A stretch of 53,156 nucleotides of DNA from UBA2137 sp037968575 (GTDB lineage: Bacteria; Pseudomonadota; Alphaproteobacteria; Micavibrionales; Micavibrionaceae), in assembly GCA_037968575.1 (NCBI GenBank), contig JBBKVR010000093.1:1-53156 (forward strand), given 5' to 3'. Numbering within the stretch: the stretch's first letter is position 1; the number at the start of each line of letters is the position of its first letter. Shown here one piece after another: positions 8,095-16,693 of this stretch. The notes under the pieces are model-generated. The model was not told where the DNA came from. It did not search any database and saw only the letters and a list, made by a program, of their open reading frames with translations. The translations under genes were made by a program, and so were the position numbers.

Positions 8095-9015
8095 ATGAGT
8101 TCTGGTTCTTCTACAATTTCTTCTTCGATTCTTAATGCCATAGGCAACACACCCCTCTTAGATTTAGGAGGTGGTATTTTTGCCAAGGCCGAATATTTAA
8201 ACCCATCTGGGTCCATTAAGGCTCGTATGGCGAAGTACCTGATTGAAAAGGCTGAGGAAGAAGGTCTTCTTAAAAAAGGTATGACAATCATTGAGGCAAC
8301 CAGTGGAAACACCGGTAATGCGCTGTCCTTGGTGGCTGCTGCCAAAGGTTATAAGATGATTGTTCTTATCCCTGATGGTTATACAAGCGAGCGCACACAA
8401 ATTTCAAAAGGGTTTGGAGCCGATGTCCAGCATATTGGCTATTTTCATGTCAATTACGCGCGTGAAATGGCGATTGAAGAGGGTAAAAAGGATGGTTTTT
8501 ACTGCCCTGCTCAATTTGATAGTGAGTGGAATATTGAGGAGAATCGTGAATGGTTAGGTCAAGAAATTCTTGAGCAAATCAAAAATGAAGATATTAAGAT
8601 TGATGCCATTGTCCAAGGCGTGGGTACAGGGGGTACACTTATTGGTGTGGCGCAAGCCTTAAAAGAACACCACAATCCTGACCTAAAGGTTTATGCGGTT
8701 GAGCCTGCTGAGTCTCCTACTCTTACTAACGGTGAAGTCGAGACACATAAAATTGAGGGTATTAATGATGGTTTTGTCCCCTCTATTTTCGAGCGCAACA
8801 GAGATTTGGTGGATGGTATTATTCTCGTCAAAAGCGATGATGCCATTGAAGCGTGTAAGAAACTAAGTTCAGGAAAAGGTTTGTTTGTGGGACCGTCTTC
8901 AGGGGCAAACTATCTGGCCGCGAAACAAATAAAAAAAGATAATCCTGAGATTAAGACTGTCCTTACATTCTTATGTGATAAAGGCGAGAAGTATCTTTCA
9001 GCACTCTACAAGTAA
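8095..9015 (+). CDS. cysK: Cysteine synthase family PLP-dependent enzyme
   Basis: A 306-residue fold-type II PLP enzyme. The ATG at 8095 (MSSGSSTISSSILNAIGNTP) is chosen because the frame runs back into tRNA-Ser. The PLP lysine is K42 in NPSGSIKARMA; the substrate loop is ATSGNTGNA; the phosphate-binding glycine loop is GVGTGGTLIG; GPSSGANYLAA lies near the C-terminus. These match O-acetylserine sulfhydrylases, which make cysteine from O-acetylserine and sulfide. In most CysK/CysM proteins the lysine is followed by Asp-Arg; here it is Ala-Arg. No sulfur genes adjoin, so a cystathionine beta-synthase-like role cannot be excluded. Confidence 0.85.
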   Translation: MSSGSSTISSSILNAIGNTPLLDLGGGIFAKAEYLNPSGSIKARMAKYLIEKAEEEGLLKKGMTIIEATSGNTGNALSLVAAAKGYKMIVLIPDGYTSERTQISKGFGADVQHIGYFHVNYAREMAIEEGKKDGFYCPAQFDSEWNIEENREWLGQEILEQIKNEDIKIDAIVQGVGTGGTLIGVAQALKEHHNPDLKVYAVEPAESPTLTNGEVETHKIEGINDGFVPSIFERNRDLVDGIILVKSDDAIEACKKLSSGKGLFVGPSSGANYLAAKQIKKDNPEIKTVLTFLCDKGEKYLSALYK

Positions 9016-9030
9016 TATGAAAGTGATTTA

Positions 9031-9060
9031 TTGTTGAAATCAGCATAATTTTTCTATAAG
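9031..9060 (+). promoter_or_regulatory. Candidate promoter for the 9070 orphan gene
   Basis: TTGTTG at 9031-9036 and TATAAG at 9055-9060 are 18 bases apart. The predicted start of transcription (about 9067) lies only about three bases before the ATG at 9070, and no Shine-Dalgarno sequence is visible, so the mRNA could be nearly leaderless. Confidence 0.45.
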
Positions 9061-9069
9061 AATATTTTT

Positions 9070-9726
9070 ATGTTAAATATTAATGCAGAAGATACGCTTT
9101 TTATCAGCGTTGCTGAAAAGGAAAAATTTGAAAATGGTGAAGACTGTCTTCACGCATTTCTTGTTTTATGCAGAAGATACGAAGACGGTGACATTGAAGT
9201 TTTACAACAGCTTCATTACGATCAAGACAGAGATGAAGAGAATCTCGTTACGCCATTTGTAATCTCAGGAATAAAATATCCCACCAGTTTTGATGATGTT
9301 AGCATCTCCCCACTTCAGGATGGACTTACTGAGGATGTTCTACCTGTTTGGAATAATATTCTGACATATGCGGCGGAAATAAAACACGTGAACGATTATG
9401 GGCTTCATAAATATACATTTTCCAATGACTTTAGGCATAGCGAGGATGCCTACAATTGCCGAAGTTATGCAATTGTAACTTTGCAAAATGTAGGTATTGA
9501 ACCTACTAAGGCTCACTTCATTGGTGCTGCAGGTATATCTGCAATTTATAAGGAATTTGATCTCCCTGATTTTGACGGTGAATTTCATAGGGCGTCTGAA
9601 GGTAATAGATCTACTGTAGAAGCTTTGAAAAGTAGGAATAGACAGTTGCTTGATGAGCTATCAGGAGAGTTTTTCAAACCCCTTAGTGGACATTCATGTA
9701 GAATAGCTTGTCCCGATACCATATAG
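9070..9726 (+). CDS. Hypothetical protein, 218 aa
   Basis: I do not recognise this family. The product is acidic and has no signal peptide or membrane segment, so it is probably cytoplasmic. The N-terminal 90 residues are rich in Asp/Glu; the middle contains AYNCRSYAIVTLQNVGIEP (about 133-151) with a Cys that follows Asn, and a His 9 residues later in KAHFIGAAG; the C-terminus ends with two more cysteines (HSCRIACPD). A Cys/His pair in this layout could suggest a papain- or NlpC-like fold, but this is speculation. It follows cysK by 54 bases and precedes lysE by 7, so it is probably co-transcribed with the exporter. Confidence 0.7.
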   Translation: MLNINAEDTLFISVAEKEKFENGEDCLHAFLVLCRRYEDGDIEVLQQLHYDQDRDEENLVTPFVISGIKYPTSFDDVSISPLQDGLTEDVLPVWNNILTYAAEIKHVNDYGLHKYTFSNDFRHSEDAYNCRSYAIVTLQNVGIEPTKAHFIGAAGISAIYKEFDLPDFDGEFHRASEGNRSTVEALKSRNRQLLDELSGEFFKPLSGHSCRIACPDTI

Positions 9727-9733
9727 TTTAGTG

Positions 9734-10384
9734 ATGGACTTAAACTTATATCTTATTCAGCTTATTACCCTAATTGTTGTCTTTTCAATGGCATTGCTTT
9801 CCCCTGGTCCTGATTTGGTGATGGCCGTAAAGAACTCTATTACTTATTCACGTCGTGTAGGTATTTTTACAGCTATTGGTTTTGGCTTAGGTGTCTTAGT
9901 GCATGTAAGTTATGTTGCGTTGGGTATTTCCGCCTTGATTTCACAATCCATTATCCTTTTTAATGTGATTAAATACGCTGGTGCTGCCTATTTGATATGG
10001 GTTGGATTTCAGGCTCTTCGTTCAAAGGGGATGGGCAATAAAGTTGTTGAGGAAGCTCTTGATAATGCAAAAAACAAGAAAAACTTCGGTGATTTGGCGG
10101 GATTGCGCTCAGGATTTTTAACAAATGTTCTAAATCCAAAAGCCACCCTCTTCTTCTTGGCTATATTTAGCCAAATCATAAGCGCTGATACGCCTTTAAT
10201 GTGGTACATCGTGTACGGAATGACTTGTGCAGTTATGACTGCTGGATGGTTCTCGCTTGTTGCTATTTTTCTGACTCATACACCTATCCGCAAAGTGTTT
10301 ATGCGAATTACCAAATGGTTTGACCGAATATGTGGTGGTTTACTTATAGCCCTTGGAATTAAAGTGGCTCTAACGAGTAAATAA
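9734..10384 (+). CDS. LysE/RhtB family amino-acid exporter
   Basis: A 216-residue inner-membrane transporter with about six hydrophobic segments. The family signature appears as LLSPGPDLVMAVKNS near residue 24, followed by RRVGIFTAIGFGLGVLVH and later NPKATLFFLAIFSQI. Members export amino acids such as lysine, arginine, homoserine or threonine; the substrate cannot be predicted. An in-frame GTG at 9731 lies immediately before the chosen ATG and either could start. The gene follows the orphan 218-aa gene by 7 bases and converges on a minus-strand gene, with 10 bases between stops and no visible terminator. Confidence 0.9.
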   Translation: MDLNLYLIQLITLIVVFSMALLSPGPDLVMAVKNSITYSRRVGIFTAIGFGLGVLVHVSYVALGISALISQSIILFNVIKYAGAAYLIWVGFQALRSKGMGNKVVEEALDNAKNKKNFGDLAGLRSGFLTNVLNPKATLFFLAIFSQIISADTPLMWYIVYGMTCAVMTAGWFSLVAIFLTHTPIRKVFMRITKWFDRICGGLLIALGIKVALTSK

Positions 10385-10394
10385 CTTTATTTTC

Positions 10395-10715
10395 TTATGG
10401 TCGCCACGGCACAACTTCGATGTTTTCAACTGAAGCTGACACACCCTCTGATACCAAGAGCGTCTGTAATGGTACTGTCAGCATGTATTCCTCTCCCATG
10501 CTGATGTTATGGTCTCGTATAGCAGATGTTACCATGCTAGGAAGTTCAGCGTGCCTAGAAAAAGCTGATGTAAGTTGTCTTTGTTCGTCAGGTGAAACGC
10601 CTTGAAGCTCTACGCGAAAGGCATGTGTGCTATCATATTGCACATCCACAGCTACAGTTCGGCCTTCGCCTTGGCCTCTTGAACTTATTCTACTGTCTAA
10701 AACTCTTCCAGGCAT
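10395..10715 (-). CDS. Hypothetical protein, 106 aa
   Basis: A small protein of unrecognised family, no signal peptide or membrane segment. It begins MPGRVLDSRISSRGQGEGR, contains a polar central part (VQYDSTHAFRVELQGVSPDE) and ends in alternating hydrophobic residues (SASVENIEVVPWRP) that look beta-rich. It is a real gene on present evidence: a clear AGGAG ribosome-binding site precedes the ATG and a near-consensus promoter lies about 30 bases upstream. It is transcribed alone, between lysE (convergent) and rplU (divergent). Function unknown. Confidence 0.72.
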   Translation of the reverse strand: MPGRVLDSRISSRGQGEGRTVAVDVQYDSTHAFRVELQGVSPDEQRQLTSAFSRHAELPSMVTSAIRDHNISMGEEYMLTVPLQTLLVSEGVSASVENIEVVPWRP

Positions 10716-10741
10716 CTTCTTCTCCTACTTATTATGTAATT

Positions 10742-10770
10742 ATTATACTAACTGGGGCTTATTTTCTCAA
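10742..10770 (-). promoter_or_regulatory. Strong candidate promoter for the 106-aa orphan gene
   Basis: On the minus strand TTGAGA (10770-10765) and a perfect TATAAT (10747-10742) are separated by exactly 17 bases. The predicted transcript starts near 10735 and meets an AGGAG site before the ATG at 10715. Confidence 0.65.
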
Positions 10771-10868
10771 ATCGATTAATTTTATCTTTATAAAACAAGT
10801 GTTTATAAAATTTATATATTCATGAGAATTTTGATTTACTGAGTATGGTTCCAAAGACCTACATTTGC

Positions 10869-10898
10869 TTGACAGATTATGCCTTTTTAAGATATAAC
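10869..10898 (+). promoter_or_regulatory. Candidate promoter for rplU-rpmA
   Basis: A perfect TTGACA at 10869-10874 and TATAAC at 10893-10898 lie 18 bases apart. Initiation would fall near 10905, leaving a leader of about 42 bases before rplU with a GAGG ribosome-binding site just upstream of the ATG. This is one of the strongest promoter matches in the window and fits ribosomal protein expression. Confidence 0.7.
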
Positions 10899-10946
10899 CT
10901 CGCTTTCAATAATTAATAAAAAGACAACCCAAAAGAGGTTAGTGAT

Positions 10947-11258
10947 ATGTACGTAGTAGTTAGAACTGGTGGAAAACAGTATAAAGTCCAAGAAAACGAT
11001 GTCATCCGCGTTGAGAAAATGGATGAAGCTAAAGAAGGCGATAAAATCACTCTTGATGATATTCTCCTTTTTTCAGACGGTAAAACTTCCAATATTGGTG
11101 AAAAAGCGAAAGCAAAAGTGACTGCAGAAGTCATTTCTCAAGAACGTGACAAGAAAGTTATCATCTTCAAGAAACGTCGTCGTCAAAATTCACGTCGCAA
11201 AAATGGTCACCGTCAACATAAAACGGTTTTAAGAATCACAGCAATTAAAGCGGCATAA
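10947..11258 (+). CDS. rplU: 50S ribosomal protein L21
   Basis: A 103-residue ribosomal protein beginning MYVVVRTGGKQYKVQENDVI, the standard L21 start, with the conserved basic C-terminal block IIFKKRRRQNSRRKNGHRQH that contacts 23S rRNA. Length is normal. It is followed after 23 bases by rpmA and then obgE, the near-universal bacterial order. Its promoter and leader are described separately. Confidence 0.98.
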   Translation: MYVVVRTGGKQYKVQENDVIRVEKMDEAKEGDKITLDDILLFSDGKTSNIGEKAKAKVTAEVISQERDKKVIIFKKRRRQNSRRKNGHRQHKTVLRITAIKAA

Positions 11259-11281
11259 TTTAGGAATATAGGAGATTAGAT

Positions 11282-11566
11282 ATGGCACATAAAAAAGCAG
11301 GTGGTAGTTCCAGAAACGGTCGTGACTCAGCAGGTCGTAGACTTGGCGTTAAGAAATTTGGTGGAGAGATAGTTCTTGCAGGTAATATTCTTGTTCGTCA
11401 ACGTGGAACAAAATACAAGCCAGGTAAGCATGTTGGCGTTGGTAAAGACCACACAATCTTTTCGCTTGTTAATGGTGAAGTCCTGTTCACACGCACAAAG
11501 AATGATCGTACAGTTGTAAATGTTGTTCCTGCAAATGATGGGGCAACAGCGCAAGCTGCCGAATAA
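11282..11566 (+). CDS. rpmA: 50S ribosomal protein L27
   Basis: A 94-residue protein beginning MAHKKAGGSSRNGRDSAGRR, the typical L27 N-terminus that reaches the peptidyl transferase centre, followed by GVKKFGGEIVLAGNILVRQR and the GVGKDHTIFSLVNG core. The start follows Met-Ala directly, so it lacks the cleavable N-terminal extension found in Firmicutes. The gene sits between rplU and obgE and is followed by a strong intrinsic terminator, so ribosomal protein transcripts largely end before obgE. Confidence 0.98.
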   Translation: MAHKKAGGSSRNGRDSAGRRLGVKKFGGEIVLAGNILVRQRGTKYKPGKHVGVGKDHTIFSLVNGEVLFTRTKNDRTVVNVVPANDGATAQAAE

Positions 11567-11595
11567 ATTTAAAAGTTTTAACTGATAAACGGAAC

Positions 11596-11626
11596 AAGGG
11601 GAAAGATTGCTTTCCCCTTTTCTTTA
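11596..11626 (+). terminator. Intrinsic terminator after rpmA
   Basis: A perfect 10-bp stem, AAGGGGAAAG (11596-11605) and CTTTCCCCTT (11610-11619), with loop ATTG, is followed by a T-rich tract TTCTTTATT. It lies 30 bases after the L27 stop codon and 17 bases before obgE, probably reducing read-through into the GTPase gene. Confidence 0.85.
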
Positions 11627-11642
11627 TTGAAAAGAACCTCTC

Positions 11643-12647
11643 ATGAAATTTCTTGATGAAGCTAAAATATATGTTTCCAGTGGTAATGGCGGTAAAGGTT
11701 GCGCCAGTTTTCGTCGTGAGAAAAACATTGAGTATGGAGGGCCCGATGGAGGCAATGGAGGTAAAGGGGGCGACGTTTATTTCCTAGGTGTCAACAATCT
11801 TAATACCTTGATTGATTTTCGGTATACGCAGCATTTCCGCGCTAAGAATGGCCAAGGAGGTCAAGGGCGTAATATGACAGGTGCAGGTGCGCCTGACATG
11901 ATTATTAAAGTGCCTGTCGGAACGCAAATCTTAGATGAAGATAAAGAAACCATTCTTTTTGATATTGTTAATGAAGGCTATCAAGAACTTTTCCTTAAAG
12001 GTGGAGATGGTGGTTTCGGGAATGCTCGCTATAAATCTTCAACTAATCAAGCGCCTCGTAAATCAACTCCTGGATGGGATGGCGAAGAACGTTCCGTTTG
12101 GCTAAGATTGAAACTGATTGCTGATGTTGGTCTTTTAGGTATGCCCAATGCAGGGAAATCAACTTTTCTCTCTATTGTGTCTGCCGCTAAACCTAAAATT
12201 GCCGATTACCCCTTCACCACTCTCCATCCTAACCTTGGTGTTGTCTCTGTTGGTAAGGAAGAATTTGTGATTGCTGATATACCAGGGTTAATTGAAGGTG
12301 CGTCTGAAGGCTTAGGCTTGGGTGATCGTTTCTTGGGTCACGTCGAGCGCACAGCCGTTCTTTTACACTTGGTTGATATAACACAAGACAATCCGCATGA
12401 GGCTTATCAAACTATTCAAAATGAGCTTAAAAATTACGGTGGGAATTTAATTAACAAATCTCAAGTTGTTGTGTTGAATAAAATGGATGCGTTGGGCGAA
12501 GAGTTATCTCAGGATATTGCAAAAGAATTTGAAAAAGAAACAGGCATTAAACCTATGCTTATGTCTGCCATCTCGGGTGAACACACAAAAGATGTTCTTC
12601 ACAAACTAAACTCCTTTGTTAAGAAGTCTCACACTGACGAAGAATAA
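11643..12647 (+). CDS. obgE: GTPase Obg/CgtA
   Basis: A 334-residue GTPase required for late 50S ribosome assembly and linked to cell-cycle and stringent signalling. The glycine-rich Obg domain occupies residues 1-158 (GGPDGGNGGKGGDVYF, GQGGQGRNMTGAGAPD). The G domain follows with G1 GMPNAGKST, the switch TTLHPNLGVV, G3 DIPGLIEGAS, G4 NKMD and G5 SAI. The C-terminal OCT domain of some Gram-positive proteins is absent, as usual in proteobacteria. The ATG overlaps the descending sequence after the rpmA terminator; a promoter of its own is not obvious. Confidence 0.97.
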   Translation: MKFLDEAKIYVSSGNGGKGCASFRREKNIEYGGPDGGNGGKGGDVYFLGVNNLNTLIDFRYTQHFRAKNGQGGQGRNMTGAGAPDMIIKVPVGTQILDEDKETILFDIVNEGYQELFLKGGDGGFGNARYKSSTNQAPRKSTPGWDGEERSVWLRLKLIADVGLLGMPNAGKSTFLSIVSAAKPKIADYPFTTLHPNLGVVSVGKEEFVIADIPGLIEGASEGLGLGDRFLGHVERTAVLLHLVDITQDNPHEAYQTIQNELKNYGGNLINKSQVVVLNKMDALGEELSQDIAKEFEKETGIKPMLMSAISGEHTKDVLHKLNSFVKKSHTDEE

Positions 12648-12712
12648 TAGCCCTTTACAAAGAATAACACTCGCATATCTTTCTATTAAATAATTTTAAA
12701 GAAAGATCCCCC

Positions 12713-15316
12713 ATGCGCACTGATGTTCCTCAAACAATTTATCTTAAAGACTACCTTCCTTTTCCCTTTGAAGTTGAGCATATCAATCTCACATTCAAAT
12801 TGTTTGAAGATAAAACACTTGTACGCTCTGTGATGAATTTAAGACAACAATCACAAGGCACAGAAGAGCTTCGCCTGAACGGTGAAAAACTAAAGCTTAT
12901 TTCTCTTAAAATTGATGGTGCAGAGGTTGATTATACCGTCACTGACAAAGAGCTGATTATTTCAGATGTTCCTAATAGTTTTGAACTTTCTATAGAAACA
13001 GAAATTGATCCTGCTTCAAATACAGAACTTGAAGGTCTTTATAAATCTCAAGGTACATATTGCACGCAATGTGAAGCGCAAGGCTTTCGTAAGATTACGT
13101 ATTTTCCAGATCGTCCAGATGTTCTCACAACTTTCACTGTCCGTGTTGAGGCTGATAAAGCTAAATACCCCGTTCTTCTTTCCAATGGGAATTTAACAGA
13201 TGAGGGTGATTTAGATGATGGTCGTCACTATGTGTCATGGAATGACCCCTTTAAAAAGCCCTGCTATTTATTTGCTTTAGTTGCTGGTGATCTTGTCCAT
13301 ATCCAAGATGAATTTGAGACAATGTCAGGCCGTAAAGTTGATTTGAGGATTTACGTTCGCGCGGGTGATGAAGGACAATGTGATTACGCCATGACAAGTC
13401 TGATTAAGTCTATGAAGTGGGATGAGGAAGTCTATGGTCGCGAGTATGAATTAGAACGATTTAACATTGTTGCCGTGTCAGATTTCAATATGGGGGCAAT
13501 GGAAAACACCTCTCTCAATATCTTTAATACAGCTCTCGTTTTAGCCCAACATGAAACGGCAACTGACATGGACTTTATGCGTGTTGAAAGTGTTATAGCC
13601 CATGAATACTTTCATAACTGGACGGGTAACCGTGTCACTTGTCGTGACTGGTTTCAATTGTCGCTTAAAGAAGGTTTAACCGTTTTTCGTGATCAAGAAT
13701 TTTCAGCAGATATGAATTCACGAGCAGTACAAAGAATTGATGATGTTAACCATTTGCGCCGTTCACAATTCCCTGAAGATGCCTCACCCCTCGCCCATCC
13801 TGTGCGTCCCGATAATTACATCGAGATAAACAACTTCTACACAATGACCGTTTACGAAAAAGGCGCAGAAGTTATCCGCATGCAAAACACTTTGCTTGGT
13901 CCTGATAAATATAGAGAAGCCACAGACCTTTACTTTGAGCGTTATGATGGCATGGCGGTAACTTGTGAGGATTTTGTTGGGTGTATGGCTGATGCATCAG
14001 GTTTAGACAAGGATATGTTCTTCCGTTGGTATGAAAATGCAGGAACACCCAAGGTTACTGCAAAAACAAACTATGATGCAGGCAGTAAAGAATTTACTCT
14101 GACTCTTTCTCAGGAGATACCTGACACACCTGGGCAAACAAGTAAGCCCCCTCTCCTCATTCCCGTTGCGGTTGGCTTAATGAATCCAAATGGTGATGAC
14201 ATTGATTTGGGCAAAGGCGAAACAACGCGCATTCTCGAGCTGTCGGATAAAGAGCAGAAGTTCACATTTGAAAATATAGCTTCGAAACCTGTCCCTTCCA
14301 TTTTAAGAAACTTCTCCGCTCCAGTTATTTTGAAAACAGATTTAACTGAAGATGATTTCCGCTTCATGCAGATTCATGACAGTGACGGCTTTAACCGCTG
14401 GGAAGCCGGTCAAACACTCGCCTTAAGAGCTATAGAAGCCGTTATGGAGCAAGAAGATGCAAACATTGATAATTTCATCAATGATTACGGCGTTCTTCTT
14501 GAACAGGGTTTGTCACAAGATACAGATAAAGCGTTGCTTGCACGCGCGCTAACTCTACCCGCAGTTAGTATTATTGGACAGGCTCAAGAAGTAATTAACC
14601 CTGAGGATATCAACACAGCCCGAAATTCAATTCTAAAGCGTATAAAACGTGATCACAGAAAATTACTGGATAGGCTTTATAAAGAGCTTGGACCTCAAGG
14701 TGAATTTTCTATTGCTGCTGATGAAATAGCACGACGCTCACTGAGAAATACCGTACTTAGCCTTCTAACGGCAACTAATGGAACGGGCTGTGCGAAGTTA
14801 GCCCATAGTCACTATTTTGAAGCAGATAACATGACGGACCGTGTTGCTGCTGTTTCTGCCATAATTGATAATAGTAATTCAGAGCGCGATGAGGTTATTG
14901 CTGATTTCTATGACCGCTTTAAAGATTATCAGCTTGTGATTGATAAATGGTTTTCTCTACAAACCATGTCAGAGCGAGACGGTCTATTTGATGATTTATC
15001 AACCTTACGCTCACACAAAGATTTCACAATGAAGAATCCTAATCGTGTGCGTTCTCTCTATGCAGCTTTCGCAATGAACAATCCTGTGAAATTTCATGAC
15101 GCCTCTGGAAAAGGTTACAAATTTTTAACCGATGGAATTATTGAACTTAATGAAATCAATCCGCAAATTGCAGCAAGGCTTGTGACGCCCCTTCGTGAAT
15201 GGAGGCGTTATACACAGGATAGGCAAAAACTGATGAAGGAGAGCTTGGAGCGAATCGCTTCCACACCTAATCTTTCAGACAATGTCTTTGAAATTGTCTC
15301 AAAAAGTTTGAAGTAA
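12713..15316 (+). CDS. pepN: Aminopeptidase N (M1 family)
   Basis: An 867-residue cytoplasmic zinc aminopeptidase of the E. coli PepN type (about 870 residues). The exopeptidase motif GAMEN is at residues 261-265, the zinc motif HEYFH at 297-301 and the third zinc ligand E320 in LSLKE. The N-terminal part (residues 1-200) forms the beta-saddle with the FRKITYFPDRPDVLTTF segment and the C-terminal helical superhelix fills about 540-867. It removes N-terminal residues from peptides during protein turnover. The next gene begins 3 bases after its stop codon, so the two are probably cotranscribed. Confidence 0.96.
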   Translation: MRTDVPQTIYLKDYLPFPFEVEHINLTFKLFEDKTLVRSVMNLRQQSQGTEELRLNGEKLKLISLKIDGAEVDYTVTDKELIISDVPNSFELSIETEIDPASNTELEGLYKSQGTYCTQCEAQGFRKITYFPDRPDVLTTFTVRVEADKAKYPVLLSNGNLTDEGDLDDGRHYVSWNDPFKKPCYLFALVAGDLVHIQDEFETMSGRKVDLRIYVRAGDEGQCDYAMTSLIKSMKWDEEVYGREYELERFNIVAVSDFNMGAMENTSLNIFNTALVLAQHETATDMDFMRVESVIAHEYFHNWTGNRVTCRDWFQLSLKEGLTVFRDQEFSADMNSRAVQRIDDVNHLRRSQFPEDASPLAHPVRPDNYIEINNFYTMTVYEKGAEVIRMQNTLLGPDKYREATDLYFERYDGMAVTCEDFVGCMADASGLDKDMFFRWYENAGTPKVTAKTNYDAGSKEFTLTLSQEIPDTPGQTSKPPLLIPVAVGLMNPNGDDIDLGKGETTRILELSDKEQKFTFENIASKPVPSILRNFSAPVILKTDLTEDDFRFMQIHDSDGFNRWEAGQTLALRAIEAVMEQEDANIDNFINDYGVLLEQGLSQDTDKALLARALTLPAVSIIGQAQEVINPEDINTARNSILKRIKRDHRKLLDRLYKELGPQGEFSIAADEIARRSLRNTVLSLLTATNGTGCAKLAHSHYFEADNMTDRVAAVSAIIDNSNSERDEVIADFYDRFKDYQLVIDKWFSLQTMSERDGLFDDLSTLRSHKDFTMKNPNRVRSLYAAFAMNNPVKFHDASGKGYKFLTDGIIELNEINPQIAARLVTPLREWRRYTQDRQKLMKESLERIASTPNLSDNVFEIVSKSLK

Positions 15317-15319
15317 TAT

Positions 15320-16693
15320 ATGGGCTCACAACAAACCATTATCCTAGTAGCTCTTGGAATTTATGCTCTGGTAATGGTTGCAGTTGGACTGTTCACTTCC
15401 CGTAAAGAAAGCCCTGAAGGTTTTACCATTGGTAACCGTAATGTTGGAATGATTCCGACCATGGGGTCACTTTCGTCTGGCTTTCGTGATGGTGCAGGTT
15501 TGGTTTTTTGGGTAGGTGCAGGTGCTACTTTTGTATTTGGTGGATTGTTATGGACTTTTCTGGGGGTATTGGTTGGACTCCTCTTCTTCTCATTAGTCGG
15601 TCCTAAAATTAGAGAAGAAGCACAAAGGAAAAATTATATTACGATAGGTCAAATGATTAGGGATAGATTGGGCAAAAATACCGAAAAAACAACATCCATA
15701 ATAGTTACTATTTTTGCAGTGATGCTCGTTTCTATGCAACTCTACGTTTCAGGTAATTTAATATCCACTATTACGAGCTTAGGCGTAAATACTTCAATTA
15801 CTTTAGTAGCCTTAATCGTAGCTAGTTATGTACTAGTCGGTGGATATAGCAATGTTATAAAAACAGATGTAATCCAGTTTTTTCTTATAATTTCCCTAGC
15901 CTGCCTACCCTTTGTTATTAAAATTGACTTTGAACCTTTTGCAAAATTAGAGAATTATAAAGGCTATGGACTGAGTACAAATATCGCGTTTTTTCTAATC
16001 GGAGCACTCTATGTCATTGTTAGTTCCGATGTTTGGCAACGCGTTTTTTCTGCGCGCAATGAAAAAGTAATTCGATATGGATTTCCTTTGAGTGCCATCA
16101 CTCTATCAATTATGACCTTATCTTTATTTTTCCTAGGCTTAGCGGCGAGACAATATCTTCCTACGGAAACTGAATGGGGTAATGCTTTCTTCTTAATCTT
16201 TGAATATGAGGCTTTGCCTAAATATGTTTTGGCGTATGTAGCCGTTGTGTGCATTGCCATAACTATGTCCACATTGGACACTCTAAGTTATTTAGCTGCT
16301 TCAACTTTCTTGAAAAATATTCTTCCTGAACAATATTCTGATAAGAAGCAAACATACGTAAAATTAACAAGAGTTTCACTTGGGGCAGTATTAATTATTG
16401 GGTCATGCCTTGCAACGACGATCGGAGATGTCGTTCAATTTATTTTTGATGCTGCCAGCCTACTTTTTATACTGACCCCTATCTACGTAATGGTTGCTAT
16501 GGGTTGGTTTAGCAAAAATAACAGGACTGACTTATGTGTAGCTGTCTCCACCTTCATAAGCGTAGCTGTTTATATCTACATGTTCATGCAGGGCTATTTT
16601 TCTGACACCATCATGATTTTTGTACCAGTAGCAGTGAATATAGTTTTATGCAGTTTAACTAAAATTTTTACTGGAGATAAAAAACATGCCTGA
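15320..16693 (+). CDS. Sodium:solute symporter family protein
   Basis: A 457-residue inner-membrane transporter of the SSS (PutP-like) family with about 12-13 hydrophobic segments. TM1 carries TMGSLSSGFRDGAG and the predicted TM8 carries TMSTLDTLSYLAASTF, matching the STxD(S/T) sodium-site signature of the family. The substrate (amino acid, organic acid, urea or other) cannot be assigned. It starts 3 bases after pepN and overlaps rnhB by 8 bases. Codon choice looks slightly more A/T-rich (more ATA, AGA and AGG) than its neighbours, which might reflect membrane composition or transfer; I did not measure it. Confidence 0.88.
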   Translation: MGSQQTIILVALGIYALVMVAVGLFTSRKESPEGFTIGNRNVGMIPTMGSLSSGFRDGAGLVFWVGAGATFVFGGLLWTFLGVLVGLLFFSLVGPKIREEAQRKNYITIGQMIRDRLGKNTEKTTSIIVTIFAVMLVSMQLYVSGNLISTITSLGVNTSITLVALIVASYVLVGGYSNVIKTDVIQFFLIISLACLPFVIKIDFEPFAKLENYKGYGLSTNIAFFLIGALYVIVSSDVWQRVFSARNEKVIRYGFPLSAITLSIMTLSLFFLGLAARQYLPTETEWGNAFFLIFEYEALPKYVLAYVAVVCIAITMSTLDTLSYLAASTFLKNILPEQYSDKKQTYVKLTRVSLGAVLIIGSCLATTIGDVVQFIFDAASLLFILTPIYVMVAMGWFSKNNRTDLCVAVSTFISVAVYIYMFMQGYFSDTIMIFVPVAVNIVLCSLTKIFTGDKKHA

